A stretch of DNA of 64,000 bases from Micromonospora marina (GCF_900091565.1 NZ_FMCV01000002.1:248001-312000), one strand, 5' to 3'; positions 8,544 through 17,200 are shown, counted from the stretch's first letter. Translations and numbers: made by a program. Notes: a model not told the origin generated them from the letters alone.

Positions 8544-9425
8544 GTGCCGGACACCCCTCCCTCAGTTCCCGACTTCACCCAGTGGCCGTCCTTCCCCTTC
8601 GAGGGCGATCTCCGCGTCAAGCAGCTCGACGAGCCCGTACCGTTCGAACCTCCCCGCCGCGGCGAGGCGGACCGTGAGTGCACCGCCTGCAACGCGCCCG
8701 ACGAGGCGTACATCTGGGTCGGTGAGCGGTGGCGTGTCCGCGCCATGGACCGGCCCACCGGTCTGCCAATGGTCCTGATCCTGGAGTCCCGATCGCACCT
8801 GGATCTGGGCGACCTGCCGAATCTGCTCGCCGCCGAGCTGGGCGTGATGACCGTCCGCCTGGAGCGGGCCGTCCGCTCGCTCGACGGGGTGGCTCGCGTC
8901 CATGTGAACCGGTGGGGCGACGGTTCGGCGCATCTGCACCTGTGGTTCCTGGCCCGGCCGTACGGGCGGCTGCAACTGCGGGGCACGTTCCTGTCGCTGT
9001 GGGACTCGATCCTGCCGCCGATCTCCGAGGACCAGTGGCGGGAGAACCTGGCGCTGGTGGCAGCGTGGCTCGCCGAGTTCGGTGGCCGCCCGCTGGCCGA
9101 GCCGCCGCGCATCCAGTGGCAGGCACCGTCGAGTCTCTCCTCGACCTCCCCCGCGAACGCCGCTGAGGAGCCCGAGGATGAGTCCCTGTCGGTGATCGAG
9201 GCTGCGGATGAGATTCCGGAGTCCGACGCGGCAGCGGACCTCTCAGACCCCTCGGCGGACCCGTCGGAGCCCGACCCGGCAGCGCAGACCGGTGAGACGC
9301 CCGCGAGCGAATCACGCAGCGCATCGGGCGGCGGGCCGGGCAACGCCTCGGACGACGAAGACGAGGACGAGCGGGAGGACGCGCCGGACGACCGGCCGGG
9401 CGGGGCGCGTACCCGGGAGGTCTGA
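8544..9425 (+). CDS. Conserved actinobacterial protein with HIT-like core, next to parB
   Basis: 293 residues from GTG 8544, chosen because TAGGGT (8531-8536) ends seven bases upstream, the pattern of a leaderless transcript. Residues ~1-190 are well structured: a CxxC pair (CTACNAP), a VRLERAVRSLDGVARVHVNRWGD segment and AHLHLWFLARP, then a Trp-rich C-terminal part. The HLHLW strand after a glycine-rich turn recalls HIT/GalT-type folds, but the third histidine of a classical HIT triad is not evident and catalysis is uncertain. The last ~100 residues are acidic, Ser/Pro/Asp-rich and probably disordered. Genes of this kind often sit near parB in Actinobacteria. Its stop is one base from the convergent ddl stop. 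Confidence 0.8.
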   Translation: MPDTPPSVPDFTQWPSFPFEGDLRVKQLDEPVPFEPPRRGEADRECTACNAPDEAYIWVGERWRVRAMDRPTGLPMVLILESRSHLDLGDLPNLLAAELGVMTVRLERAVRSLDGVARVHVNRWGDGSAHLHLWFLARPYGRLQLRGTFLSLWDSILPPISEDQWRENLALVAAWLAEFGGRPLAEPPRIQWQAPSSLSSTSPANAAEEPEDESLSVIEAADEIPESDAAADLSDPSADPSEPDPAAQTGETPASESRSASGGGPGNASDDEDEDEREDAPDDRPGGARTREV

Positions 9426-9426
9426 G

Positions 9427-10422
9427 TCAGCGACGGCGGGCGGCGGCCCGGGTCACGAGCGTGCCGAGAACCCGGCCGAAGTCCAGCCCGGCCGCCTGGA
9501 TCGCCAGCGGCAGGAGCGACGTCTCGGTCATGCCCGGGGAGACGTTGACCTCCAGCACGTGCGGGTCGCCGTCGGCGCCGACGATCAGGTCGACCCGGGA
9601 CACGTCGCGCAGTCCGAGCGCGGTGTGCGCGGCGAGCGCCACCTCGGTCACCCGGGCGGTCGTCGCGGCGTCGAGCCGGGCGGGCGCGTGCCAGGTGGTG
9701 CGCCCGGCGGTGTAGCGGGCCGCGTAGTCGTAGACGCCGTTGCGCGGCACGATCTCGACCGGGGGCATGGCCTGCGGCCCCCTGCCGAGGTCGAGCACGG
9801 AGACCGCCACGTCCATCCCGGGGACGTAGCGTTCCACGAGCGCGGTCTGGTCGTACGCGAAACAACCCACCATCGCGGCCGGCAGCGACGCCGCCTCCCG
9901 GACCACGGCGGCGCCCAGTCCGGAACCGCCCTGCGCGGGCTTGACCATCAGCGGCAGCCCGAGGCGGTCGACGATCCGGTCCAGGACGGCCACGGCGCCC
10001 AACTCGGAGAACCGGTCGTGCGGCAGCGCCACCCAGTCGGGCGTCGGGATGCCCGACTCGCGCAGCACCGCCTTGGCCGACGGCTTGTCCCACGCGAGGC
10101 GGGACGACCGGGCGTCGCAGCCGACGTAGGGCACGTCGCAGAGGTCCAGGACGCCGCGCAGCGACCCGTCCTCGCCGGTGGCGCCGTGCAGGGCGATCAC
10201 CACGGCGTCCGGCGGGTCGGCGGTCAGGGCGGGCAGCAACGCCACGTCGGCGTCGCGCAGTTCCGCCTCGACGCCGACGGCGCGCAGCGCGTCGAGGACC
10301 CGGCGACCCGATCGCAGCGAGACGTCCCGCTCGTAGGAGAGGCCGCCCGCGAGCACCAGTACGTGCAACTCGTCGGCGGCGGATCCGGTCACGGGAGTCG
10401 GTGTGGCGGGGCTGTCGGACAT
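9427..10422 (-). CDS. ddl: D-alanine--D-alanine ligase family ATP-grasp enzyme
   Basis: 331 residues, ATG at 10420-10422. ATP-grasp ligases of this family join two D-alanines for the peptidoglycan stem. Seen in order: N-terminal LAGGLSYERDVSLRSG, VIALHGATGEDGSLRGVLD, YVGCDARSSRLAWDKPSAK, the ATP-grasp loop LMVKPAQGGSGLGA and the metal-binding end LEVNVSPGMTETSLLPLA. The NVSPGMT segment differs slightly from the usual NTxPGxT. Many actinomycetes carry a second ddl elsewhere, so this copy could be a paralogue acting on another D-amino acid pair or on a lactate-type substrate. It is convergent with the upstream gene. Confidence 0.87.
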   Translation of the reverse strand: MSDSPATPTPVTGSAADELHVLVLAGGLSYERDVSLRSGRRVLDALRAVGVEAELRDADVALLPALTADPPDAVVIALHGATGEDGSLRGVLDLCDVPYVGCDARSSRLAWDKPSAKAVLRESGIPTPDWVALPHDRFSELGAVAVLDRIVDRLGLPLMVKPAQGGSGLGAAVVREAASLPAAMVGCFAYDQTALVERYVPGMDVAVSVLDLGRGPQAMPPVEIVPRNGVYDYAARYTAGRTTWHAPARLDAATTARVTEVALAAHTALGLRDVSRVDLIVGADGDPHVLEVNVSPGMTETSLLPLAIQAAGLDFGRVLGTLVTRAAARRR

Positions 10423-10429
10423 GCGGGCA

Positions 10430-11743
10430 TCATGCCAAGTCGGGACCGGGCGCGTCCGAGCCGCCCTGGCGACGGCGGGGACCGGCGCCGCCGACCGCGC
10501 CGAAGACCTTGCGCATGGCGATCTCCTGCTCCATCACCCCGGCGAGCCGGCGGACGCCCTCGCGGATCCGCTCCGGCGTCGGGAAGGAGAAGTTGAGCCG
10601 CATGTTGCCGGCGCCCGTGCCGTCGGCGTAGAAGCCGGTCCCCGGCACGTACGCGACGCGGGCGGCCACGGCCCGCGGCATCATCGCCTTGGAGTCGAGC
10701 CCGTCGGGCAGCGTCGCCCAGACGAACAGGCCGCCTTGCGGCTTGGTCCAGGTGGTGCCCTCGGGCATCAGGTCGGTCATCGCGTCGAGCAGCGCGTCCC
10801 GGCGCTCGCGGTAGACCTCGCGGTAGACCTTGAGCTGCTGCCGCCAGGGCATGGTGCCGAGGTACGTCGAGACGGCCGACTGCGCGTAGGCGCTCGGGCA
10901 GAGGATCTGCGCCTCGCTGGCGATGACCAGCTTGTCGCGGACCGCGTGCGGGGCCAGGATCCAGCCGACCCGAAGGCCCGGCGCGAAGGTCTTGGAGAAC
11001 GTGCTCAGGTAGAAGACGCCGTCGCGCCGCCGGGCCCGCAGCGGCCGGGGCGCCTCGCCGGAGAAACCGAGCTGACCGTACGGGTCGTCCTCCACCACGA
11101 GCAGCCCGGCGCGCTCGCAGATGTCGAGCACCCGCTCACGCCGCTCCTCGCTCAGCGTCACACCGGCGGGGTTCTGGTAGGTGGGGATGGTGTAGAGGAA
11201 CTTCACCCGCCGGCCGGCGCGGGCGAGGTCCGCGATGGCCATCTCCAGCGCCTCCGGAATGAGCCCTTCGTCGTCCATCGGCACATGGGCGACCTGGGCC
11301 TGGGCGGCCTGGAACACCCCGAGCGCGCCGACGTACGTCGGGCCCTCGGCGAGCACCACGTCACCCGGGTCCAGGAAGAGTCGGGCCACCAGGTCGAGGG
11401 CCTGCTGGCCGCCGACCGTGACCACCACGTCCTCCGGGGAAGCGCCGCAGGAGGCGTCGATCCCGGACAGGGACATCACCTCGCAGATCCGCTCGCGCAG
11501 CTCCGGGGTGCCCTGGCCGATGCCGTACTGGAGGGTGGTGGCGCCGTGCTCGGAGCCGAGCCGGCCGAGCATCTCGCCGACCGCGTCCAGCGGCAGCGCC
11601 GCGATGTAGGGTGCCCCACCGGCGAGCGAGACGACCTCCGGCCGGCTGGCCACCGCGAAGAGCGCCCGGATCTCCGAGGCGGTCATCCCGCGGACGCGCC
11701 GGGCGTACCGGTCGGTGTAGTCGTCGAGCGTCGTGCCGGTCAT
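10430..11743 (-). CDS. PLP-dependent aminotransferase, 2-aminoadipate transaminase type
   Basis: 437 residues. Of two nearby ATGs, 11743 was chosen because GAGG lies eight bases upstream; the other (11749) is too close to it. It is a fold-type I aminotransferase of the MocR/LysN-like group without the GntR DNA-binding domain. Visible features: VSLAGGAPYIAALPLDAV, LQYGIGQGTPELRERI, VTVGGQQALDLVARLFLDPGD, TIPTYQNPAGVTLS, VVEDDPYGQLGF, and the PLP lysine in YLSTFSKTFAPGLRVGW. The substrate cannot be fixed; 2-aminoadipate or branched-chain/aromatic amino acids are typical. It ends seven bases before the ddl start codon, so the two are probably co-transcribed with the transaminase first. Confidence 0.88.
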   Translation of the reverse strand: MTGTTLDDYTDRYARRVRGMTASEIRALFAVASRPEVVSLAGGAPYIAALPLDAVGEMLGRLGSEHGATTLQYGIGQGTPELRERICEVMSLSGIDASCGASPEDVVVTVGGQQALDLVARLFLDPGDVVLAEGPTYVGALGVFQAAQAQVAHVPMDDEGLIPEALEMAIADLARAGRRVKFLYTIPTYQNPAGVTLSEERRERVLDICERAGLLVVEDDPYGQLGFSGEAPRPLRARRRDGVFYLSTFSKTFAPGLRVGWILAPHAVRDKLVIASEAQILCPSAYAQSAVSTYLGTMPWRQQLKVYREVYRERRDALLDAMTDLMPEGTTWTKPQGGLFVWATLPDGLDSKAMMPRAVAARVAYVPGTGFYADGTGAGNMRLNFSFPTPERIREGVRRLAGVMEQEIAMRKVFGAVGGAGPRRRQGGSDAPGPDLA

Positions 11744-11868
11744 GGACATCACCTCGATCGGGTGTCGGCGGGGCTGCCGCCCGGTGTGGTACCCGCGATG
11801 CCGGCATCCATTGGCGGCGGGGCCGGTTGGTCGATCGTAGTCCCCGGTGACGGTCGTGGCACCGGCCG

Positions 11869-11884
11869 TGTGGACACGTCCACA
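11869..11884. promoter_or_regulatory. Inverted repeat in the divergent transaminase/GNAT region
   Basis: TGTGGAC and GTCCACA flank a two-base centre, forming a 16-base inverted repeat that also resembles two head-to-head DnaA half-boxes. It sits in the 281-base gap between divergent starts, a likely place for an operator. No other feature stands out in this gap except a -10-like TACGAT at 11954-11959. Confidence 0.35.
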
Positions 11885-12024
11885 TCCCGGACCCGCCGTC
11901 GGCCGTCCGGGCGGGGGTTGGCGCGTTCCCTCCCGTACTGCCGGGCAGGGGCGTACGATCGCTCGTCGGGAGCAGGAGGGCGCGGGACTCACCGGCGCTC
12001 CGAGCCTAGTGGTGGGGTGCGCTC

Positions 12025-12690
12025 ATGTCGCGACGTCTGGTCAGCCTGACCCTGGACACGCTGGAGGACCTGCCTCGATCCTGCCGCAGCTGCGTCTACT
12101 GGGAGCTGGATCCGGTCTCCGCCGAACGGGCCTGCGCGGCAGGCGACCCGGGCCTGGAGAAGGAGGCGTGGGTCTCCCAGACGCTGCTGGAGTGGGGCTC
12201 CTGCGGCAAGCTCGTCTACGTCGACGGCATGCCGGCCGGCTTCGTCATGTACGCCCCGCCGGCGTACGTCCCGCGCTCGATGGCGTTTCCCACCTCGCCG
12301 GTCTCGGCGGACGCGGCGCTGCTGATGACGGCGCACGTGGTGGCCGCCTTCGCCGACGGCGGCCTGGGCCGGATGCTGGTGCAGGGCGTGGCCCGCGACC
12401 TGACCAAGCGCGGCATCAAGGCGATCGAGGCGTTCGGCGACGCCAAGTTCGGCGACGACGCGGACGATCCGGCGCGTGCGTGCGTGGCGCCCGCCGACTT
12501 CTTCCTGTCGGTGGGCTTCAAGACGGTCCGACCGCACCCGCGCTACCCCCGGCTGCGGCTGGAGTTGCGGACGGCGCTGAGCTGGAAGTCGGACGTCGAG
12601 TACGCGCTGGAGAAGCTGCTCGGCTCGATGAGCCCGGAGACGCTGCTGCGGCCGGTCCGCCCGGCGCCCGCCACCCGCTCGACGAGCTGA
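12025..12690 (+). CDS. GNAT-family N-acetyltransferase
   Basis: 221 residues from ATG 12025 with a GGTGGGG element upstream. It begins MSRRLVSLTLDTLEDLP and has an early Cys cluster (RSCRSCVYWELD). The acetyltransferase centre is LLMTAHVVAAFADGGLGRMLVQGVARDLTKRGIKAIEAFGD, where GLGRMLVQG corresponds to the acetyl-CoA pyrophosphate-binding loop. A variable C-terminal part follows. The acceptor is unknown. This acetyltransferase type recurs between the parAB and trx genes in actinomycetes. It is convergent with the amidase, separated by only eight bases. Confidence 0.85.
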   Translation: MSRRLVSLTLDTLEDLPRSCRSCVYWELDPVSAERACAAGDPGLEKEAWVSQTLLEWGSCGKLVYVDGMPAGFVMYAPPAYVPRSMAFPTSPVSADAALLMTAHVVAAFADGGLGRMLVQGVARDLTKRGIKAIEAFGDAKFGDDADDPARACVAPADFFLSVGFKTVRPHPRYPRLRLELRTALSWKSDVEYALEKLLGSMSPETLLRPVRPAPATRSTS

Positions 12691-12698
12691 GCTGCGAC

Positions 12699-13859
12699 TC
12701 AGTCGACGACGGTGCCGGCGGCGACGATCGCCCGTAGTTCGCTCACGTCGATCGAGCCGGTCGGCACGTCCCGCTCGATCGGCAGGTACATCCGCTGCAC
12801 GCCGGCCACGATGGCCTCGACCACCCGGTCCCGGAAGCGCGGATCGACGAGCCGCGCCCGGTCGTCCGGTGAGGTGAGGTATCCGACCTCGACGCGTACC
12901 GCGGGCATCCGGGTGAGCCGGAGCAGTTCCCATGCCTTGGCGTGGGTACGGCAGTCGCGCAGCCCGGTGCGGGCCACGATCTCCCGTTGCACGAGACCGG
13001 CCAGGCGTTCGCCGGTCGCCGACGTGACGCCGTTGTCGGTGCCGTAGTGGTAGGTGGCCACCCCCTCGGCCTCCGGGTTGGCGTGCCCGTCGGTGTGCAG
13101 CGAGATGAACACGTCGGCGCCGAGGGAGTTGGCGAGCTGGGCCCGGTCCGCGTCCGGCAGACAGTCGCCGGGCGACGGGCCCCGGGTGAGCTGCACGCGT
13201 ACGCCCGCCGCGGCGAGCCGCCCCTCCAGCCGGCTGGCGAGGTCGTGCACGAGGTCCGCCTCGCTCCAGCGCAGCGGGCCGTCGGGCACCACCACACCCG
13301 GGTCGGTGCCCCCGTGCCCCGGGTCGATCACCACGGTCCGCCCGACGAGCGTCGGCCCGGCCTGCCGGATGGCGTCGGACTCGCGCAGCCACTGCGGGCG
13401 CCCGCCGACCACCTTGCGGCCGAGGCGGCGCAGCGCGTTGACGGTGTGCGGCCCGCACGAGCCGTCCGGTTTCAGGCCCATCTCCCGCTGGAACTGCGCC
13501 ACCGCGCGGGAGGTGCGGATGCCGTAGATGGCGTCCGCGCGGCCCACGTCGTACCCCATCTCCAGCAGGCGTTCCTGGAGCGAGCGGACGTCCTCGCCGG
13601 TCAGCGGCTCGGGTACGGCGTGGTAGAGCGCGCGGGCGCCGAACCGCCAGCGGGCCGCGTCGAGCGCCCGCCAGGTCTCGGCGCCGACCCGCCCGTCGAC
13701 GCTGAGGCCGCGGGACTGCTGGAAGGCCCGTACCGCGCGTTCGGTCTGGGCGTCGTAGTCGTCGCCTCCGGCCTCGGCGGGAAGAAGCTCCAGGGCGGCG
13801 AGGACGGTACGGATCTCGGCCACTGCCGGTCCCTGGTCACCGGGTCGGATCGGACGCAC
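12699..13859 (-). CDS. cwlM: CwlM-like N-acetylmuramoyl-L-alanine amidase family protein
   Basis: 386 residues from GTG 13859, preceded by GAGGGG. There are two PG_binding_1 repeats (about 1-65, PGDQGPAVAEIRTVLAAL...; and 85-150, TGEDVRSLQERLLEMGYDVG...) and then an Amidase_3 domain (about 180-380). The zinc ligands look intact: His in VIDPGHGGTDPG, Glu in RWSEADLVHDL and His in FISLHTDGH; the catalytic Glu is probably in VRVEVGYLTSPDD. There is no signal peptide or membrane segment, so the protein should be cytoplasmic. In mycobacteria the syntenic CwlM is a cytoplasmic regulator that activates MurA when phosphorylated, and a similar role is plausible here. Confidence 0.88.
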   Translation of the reverse strand: MRPIRPGDQGPAVAEIRTVLAALELLPAEAGGDDYDAQTERAVRAFQQSRGLSVDGRVGAETWRALDAARWRFGARALYHAVPEPLTGEDVRSLQERLLEMGYDVGRADAIYGIRTSRAVAQFQREMGLKPDGSCGPHTVNALRRLGRKVVGGRPQWLRESDAIRQAGPTLVGRTVVIDPGHGGTDPGVVVPDGPLRWSEADLVHDLASRLEGRLAAAGVRVQLTRGPSPGDCLPDADRAQLANSLGADVFISLHTDGHANPEAEGVATYHYGTDNGVTSATGERLAGLVQREIVARTGLRDCRTHAKAWELLRLTRMPAVRVEVGYLTSPDDRARLVDPRFRDRVVEAIVAGVQRMYLPIERDVPTGSIDVSELRAIVAAGTVVD

Positions 13860-13965
13860 GACGACCCCCTCTGCACGGACGTTGGCGGACCGGAACTCCG
13901 ACGGACGCTTACGGAGCGTACCGTGGCCGATACCCACCGGGTTCCCGTTCATGCAGGTCAGGAAA

Positions 13966-14005
13966 GCCGCAACCCCGCCACCGGGCGTGGTGACGGGGTT
14001 GCGGC
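13966..14005 (-). terminator. Terminator of the trxB-trxA unit
   Basis: A perfect 12-base inverted repeat (GCCGCAACCCCG / CGGGGTTGCGGC) with a 16-base loop lies 14 bases beyond the trxA stop. Read on the minus strand it is followed by TTTCCTG. It separates the trx genes from the amidase gene. Confidence 0.7.
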
Positions 14006-14019
14006 AGTTTCGGTACGGC

Positions 14020-14343
14020 TCAGAGCGCCGACTCGATGAGCTTGACCAGCTCGCCCTTCGGCTTGGCGCCGGCGATCGACTGCACCGGCTGGCCGTTCTT
14101 GAAGATGGTCAGCGTCGGCACCGACATCACCCGGTAGGCGCGGGCCGTCTCCGGGTTCTCGTCGATGTTGAGCTTGACGATGGTGACCTGGTCCTTCATC
14201 TCGCCCGCGATCTCCTCCAGCAGCGGCGAGACTTTGCGGCAGGGGCCGCACCACTCCGCCCAGAAGTCGACCAGCACCGGCTTGTCGGACTGCAGCACGT
14301 CGCTGACGAAGCTGGCGTCCGTGACCGCCTTGGTTGCTCCCAC
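14020..14343 (-). CDS. trxA: Thioredoxin
   Basis: 107 residues from GTG 14343 behind a strong GGAGGAG site. It has the thioredoxin fold and the redox motif WCGPC (DFWAEWCGPCRKVSPLLEEI), the cis-proline loop MSVPTLTIFKNG and a C-terminal helix. TrxA reduces protein disulfides and is recycled by the TrxB encoded just upstream, 38 bases away in the same transcript. Length and motifs are standard. The SigR-type promoter before trxB implies induction by thiol stress. Confidence 0.97.
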   Translation of the reverse strand: MGATKAVTDASFVSDVLQSDKPVLVDFWAEWCGPCRKVSPLLEEIAGEMKDQVTIVKLNIDENPETARAYRVMSVPTLTIFKNGQPVQSIAGAKPKGELVKLIESAL

Positions 14344-14381
14344 TATGAACTCTCCTCCTCCGAACCTTGCTCGTGGAACTC

Positions 14382-15335
14382 TCAGCCCTGAATGGTGGCG
14401 ATGAAGCGCTCGGCGTCCAGCGCGGCGGCGCAGCCGGTGCCGGCCGCCGTGATGGCCTGCCGGTAGGTGTGGTCGACGACGTCACCCGCCGCGAACACAC
14501 CGGGCACGCTGGTCCGGGTGCTGGGGGCCTGAACCCGCACGTACCCCTCGTCGTCCATCTCCACCTGACCGCGGAACAGCTCGCTGCGCGGGTCGTGACC
14601 GATCGCCACGAACACGCCCGTGACGTCGAGCACCTTGCTCTCGCCGGTGTGCACGTTGCGCACCCGTACGCCGTTGACCTTGCCGTCGTCGCCGAGGATC
14701 TCCTCGACCACGGTGTTCCACTCGACCTTGATCTTCTCGTTGCTCAGTGCCCGGTCGGCCATGATCTTGCTGGCGCGGAACGAGTCGCGGCGGTGGAGGA
14801 TGGTCACCGACTCGGCGAAACGGGTGAGGAAGCTGGCCTCCTCCATCGCCGAGTCGCCGCCGCCGACCACCACGATGTGCTGGTTGCGGAAGAAGAAGCC
14901 GTCACAGGTGGCGCAGGACGACACGCCGTGGCCGAGGTATTCCTGCTCGCCCGGCACACCCAGCGGACGCCAGGCCGAGCCGGTGGAGAGGATGACGGCG
15001 CGGGCGCGGTAGGCGGTCTCGCCCACCCACACGGTGCTCACGGCGTCGGAGCCGATCTCGCCGGTGTCCTTCAGCTCGACCCGCGTCACGTCGTCGGTGA
15101 GGAACTCGGCGCCGAAGCGCTCGGCCTGCTTGCGCATGTTGTCCATCAGCTCGGGGCCGAGGATGCCGTCGGCGAAGCCGGGGAAGTTCTCCACCTCGGT
15201 GGTGGTCATCAGCGCGCCACCCGACTGCACGCCCTCGATCACCAGGGGCTTCAGGTTGGCGCGGGCGGCGTAGACCGCCGCCGTGTAGCCGGCCGGACCG
15301 GAGCCGATGATGATCAGGTTGCGGACCTCGTCCAC
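14382..15335 (-). CDS. trxB: Thioredoxin-disulfide reductase
   Basis: 317 residues from GTG 15335 ([20 protein letters not shown]), chosen for its GGAG site and because a longer start would run into the promoter. FAD binding: [16 protein letters not shown] at the N-terminus and [20 protein letters not shown] near the C-terminus. The redox motif is CATCDG, followed by the NADPH-binding [13 protein letters not shown]. It transfers electrons from NADPH to thioredoxin. It is co-transcribed with trxA. Synteny with SigM, the anti-sigma gene and the CwlM-like gene matches mycobacteria. Confidence 0.96.
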   Translation of the reverse strand: MDEVRNLIIIGSGPAGYTAAVYAARANLKPLVIEGVQSGGALMTTTEVENFPGFADGILGPELMDNMRKQAERFGAEFLTDDVTRVELKDTGEIGSDAVSTVWVGETAYRARAVILSTGSAWRPLGVPGEQEYLGHGVSSCATCDGFFFRNQHIVVVGGGDSAMEEASFLTRFAESVTILHRRDSFRASKIMADRALSNEKIKVEWNTVVEEILGDDGKVNGVRVRNVHTGESKVLDVTGVFVAIGHDPRSELFRGQVEMDDEGYVRVQAPSTRTSVPGVFAAGDVVDHTYRQAITAAGTGCAAALDAERFIATIQG

Positions 15336-15426
15336 TGCCGTCTCCAGATGTGTGTGTTCGTCACCGGCCGCACCGATGTCGATCCCGAGTGCCGGCGGCT
15401 CAGGGGCGCCGGCGCCTGACTTGCAG

Positions 15427-15454
15427 AACGTCATCGTACGAAGCGGGGATTCCC
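15427..15454 (-). promoter_or_regulatory. SigR-type promoter of trxBA
   Basis: On the minus strand GGGAAT (complement of 15449-15454), 18 bases, then CGTT (complement of 15427-15430). GGGAAT-N18-GTT is the published consensus for Streptomyces SigR, the thiol-stress sigma factor whose classic target is trxBA. It lies about 90 bases upstream of the trxB start. The rest of the gap to the anti-sigma gene holds a GTCACGTGAC palindrome at 15478-15487. Confidence 0.7.
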
Positions 15455-15511
15455 GAGCCGGTCATCCGGTGGGTCAGGTCACGTGACGGGACGAGCGTCG
15501 GGTCCGCGTTT

Positions 15512-16456
15512 TCACCCTACCCGCGTCCGGAACCGCGTGTCCGCGCCGGACCCGGGTACCCCGCACTCCGGCCCGCTCACCCATCCCCAGCGGGCGCCGC
15601 CCGCGTCCGCGAACGTCACCACGAGCGCCGGTGCGCCCTGGAACCGGGCGTAGTCGACCATGGTCACGGTGAGCGGCCCGGCGCCGTGCTCGACCCCGAT
15701 CGCGGTGAGGCACGCGGCGAGGGTTTCCGGCCGGTTCAGCCGATCCAGGTTGCTGAGGGCGCCGAGGCGCTCACTCTTGTACGGGCGCGTCTCCGCGCCG
15801 TCCTTCGCCGCGCCGGACGGCCCGGCCATGTCTCCCGGGATCGACTTCGCTCCGACGGGCACCCGGTCGGCGGCGAGGCGTTCCGGTGTCCAGTCGGTGC
15901 CGCTGCGCACGGCCGGTCCGGTGGTCCGGTACGGCGCGGCGGCCATGGGTGCCGCCTCCCCGCCCGTCCGGTCGGCCGTACCGACGCTGCCGTCACCCGG
16001 ATCGGCCATCCGGCCGACACCGAGCCCCACCGCGGCGACCGAGGCCGCGGCCAGGGCCACCGGCCCGGCGATGCGGGCCCAGCGCCGGGGCCGACGGCCG
16101 GGGCCGCTGAGCCGGTCGAGGCGGGGGGGCGTGCCGGGTGGCCGACTCACGCCGCCGGACTGCGCCGGCACGACCGGCGTACCGTCGCGCAGCGCGGGGC
16201 CGGCCCCGGCGAGCGCGGCGGTGATCCGGTCGGCCACCGCCTGCGGCATCTCCGGCGCGGGGGCTGCGGCCCAGCCGGCGAGGTCGGCTCCGACCAGGTC
16301 GACCGCGTCGGCGAGATTCTCGTACGCGGCACGCCACGCGGGGTCCTGCTCGACCAGCCGGGCCACGGTCGCCTGCTCGGGAGTGCCGTCCAGCGCCCCG
16401 CCGAGGTAGTCGGCGAGCAGGTCGTGGTCGACCTTGCTGAACTCCCGGGAAGTCAC
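15512..16456 (-). CDS. Anti-sigma factor-like membrane protein, partner of the SigM-type factor
   Basis: 314 residues, GTG start overlapping the sigma stop by four bases (GTGA) with AGGAGG upstream, so translation is coupled. The N-terminal ~85 residues (HDLLADYLGGALDGTPEQATVARLVEQDPAW) look like the sigma-binding part of anti-sigma proteins. There is no HxxxCxxC zinc motif. One transmembrane helix (IAGPVALAAASVAAVGLGV) lies near residue 130. The extracytoplasmic ~165 residues include a KSERLGALSNLDRLNRPETLAACL module. Synteny with the mycobacterial SigM/anti-SigM pair supports the role. Family-level function is inferred from position and topology. Confidence 0.8.
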   Translation of the reverse strand: MTSREFSKVDHDLLADYLGGALDGTPEQATVARLVEQDPAWRAAYENLADAVDLVGADLAGWAAAPAPEMPQAVADRITAALAGAGPALRDGTPVVPAQSGGVSRPPGTPPRLDRLSGPGRRPRRWARIAGPVALAAASVAAVGLGVGRMADPGDGSVGTADRTGGEAAPMAAAPYRTTGPAVRSGTDWTPERLAADRVPVGAKSIPGDMAGPSGAAKDGAETRPYKSERLGALSNLDRLNRPETLAACLTAIGVEHGAGPLTVTMVDYARFQGAPALVVTFADAGGARWGWVSGPECGVPGSGADTRFRTRVG

Positions 16457-17157
16457 GGCTCCTCCTGGCTGACGGCCTGCCGGGACGCTCCCGACGAGGA
16501 TCCGACGCCCTCGGGACGCCTGCGGTTCCCGGGGGTGAGCCGCGGCACGTCACCGGCCGGTGCGTCGGTGCCGGTCCGCAGGTGTCCGAGCAGTACGGCG
16601 AGGCGGGCGCGGCCCCGGGCGCACCGGCTCTTCACGGTGCCCTCGGCGACGTCGAGCATGCCGGCGACCTCGGCCACCGGGTAGCCCTGGACGTCGACCA
16701 GGACCAGCGCGGCCCGCTGCTCCGCGGGCAGCGCGGCGAGCGCCTGCCGGACCACGAGGGCGGTGTCGTGGTCGTGGGCGGGCGCTGCCGGTTCCGCGCC
16801 GCCGGTGTGCCGGCCCGGTTCGCCGTCGGTGTGCACGCCGTCGGGCAGCGGGACGGTGGCGTGGGTCTGCCGCCGCCGGATCCGGTCCAGGCAGGCGTTC
16901 ACCACGATGCGGTGCAGCCAGGTGGTGACCGCCGAGTCGCCCCGGAACCGGGCCGCCGCGCGGTGCGCCGACAGCATGGCGTCCTGGAGGGCATCGGCGG
17001 CCTCCTCGCGGTCGCCGATCGTGCGCAGCGCGACCGCCCAGAGGCGGTCCCGGTGCCGTTGGAACAGCTCGGCGAAGGCGTCCCGGTCGCCTGCCGCGTG
17101 TGCCCGGAGCAGCTCCAGGTCGGAGCGGCCGGGCTGCGCGCCGTCGCGTTCGACCAT
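16453..17157 (-). CDS. sigM: ECF RNA polymerase sigma factor, SigM type
   Basis: About 234 residues from ATG 17157; two GTG codons just upstream (17160, 17163) are alternatives, and no clear ribosome-binding site decides. Region 2: AELFQRHRDRLWAVALRTIGDREEAADALQDAMLSAHRAAARFRG, then AVTTWLHRIVVNACLDRIRRR. Region 4: ALAALPAEQRAALVLVDVQGYPVAEVAGMLDVAEGTVKSRCARGRARL, with the helix-turn-helix that reads the -35 element. The ~35-residue C-terminal tail is Arg/Ser-rich. The membrane anti-sigma gene follows with a four-base overlap. In mycobacteria the syntenic factor is SigM. The signal and regulon here are unknown. Confidence 0.92.
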   Translation of the reverse strand: MVERDGAQPGRSDLELLRAHAAGDRDAFAELFQRHRDRLWAVALRTIGDREEAADALQDAMLSAHRAAARFRGDSAVTTWLHRIVVNACLDRIRRRQTHATVPLPDGVHTDGEPGRHTGGAEPAAPAHDHDTALVVRQALAALPAEQRAALVLVDVQGYPVAEVAGMLDVAEGTVKSRCARGRARLAVLLGHLRTGTDAPAGDVPRLTPGNRRRPEGVGSSSGASRQAVSQEEP

Positions 17158-17200
17158 CACCACATCCGGTGGAGGTGGCTCGGCGGGGACGGCGGCCGGG

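Noticed and set aside
15335-15434. Longer trxB start at 15434
   Set aside because: The extra 33 residues are not conserved TrxB sequence and the start would overlap the SigR-type promoter.
15478-15487. GTCACGTGAC palindrome near trxB
   Set aside because: It shares the CACGTG centre with parS but lacks the GTTT/AAAC arms, so it is not a ParB site; an unrelated operator is possible.
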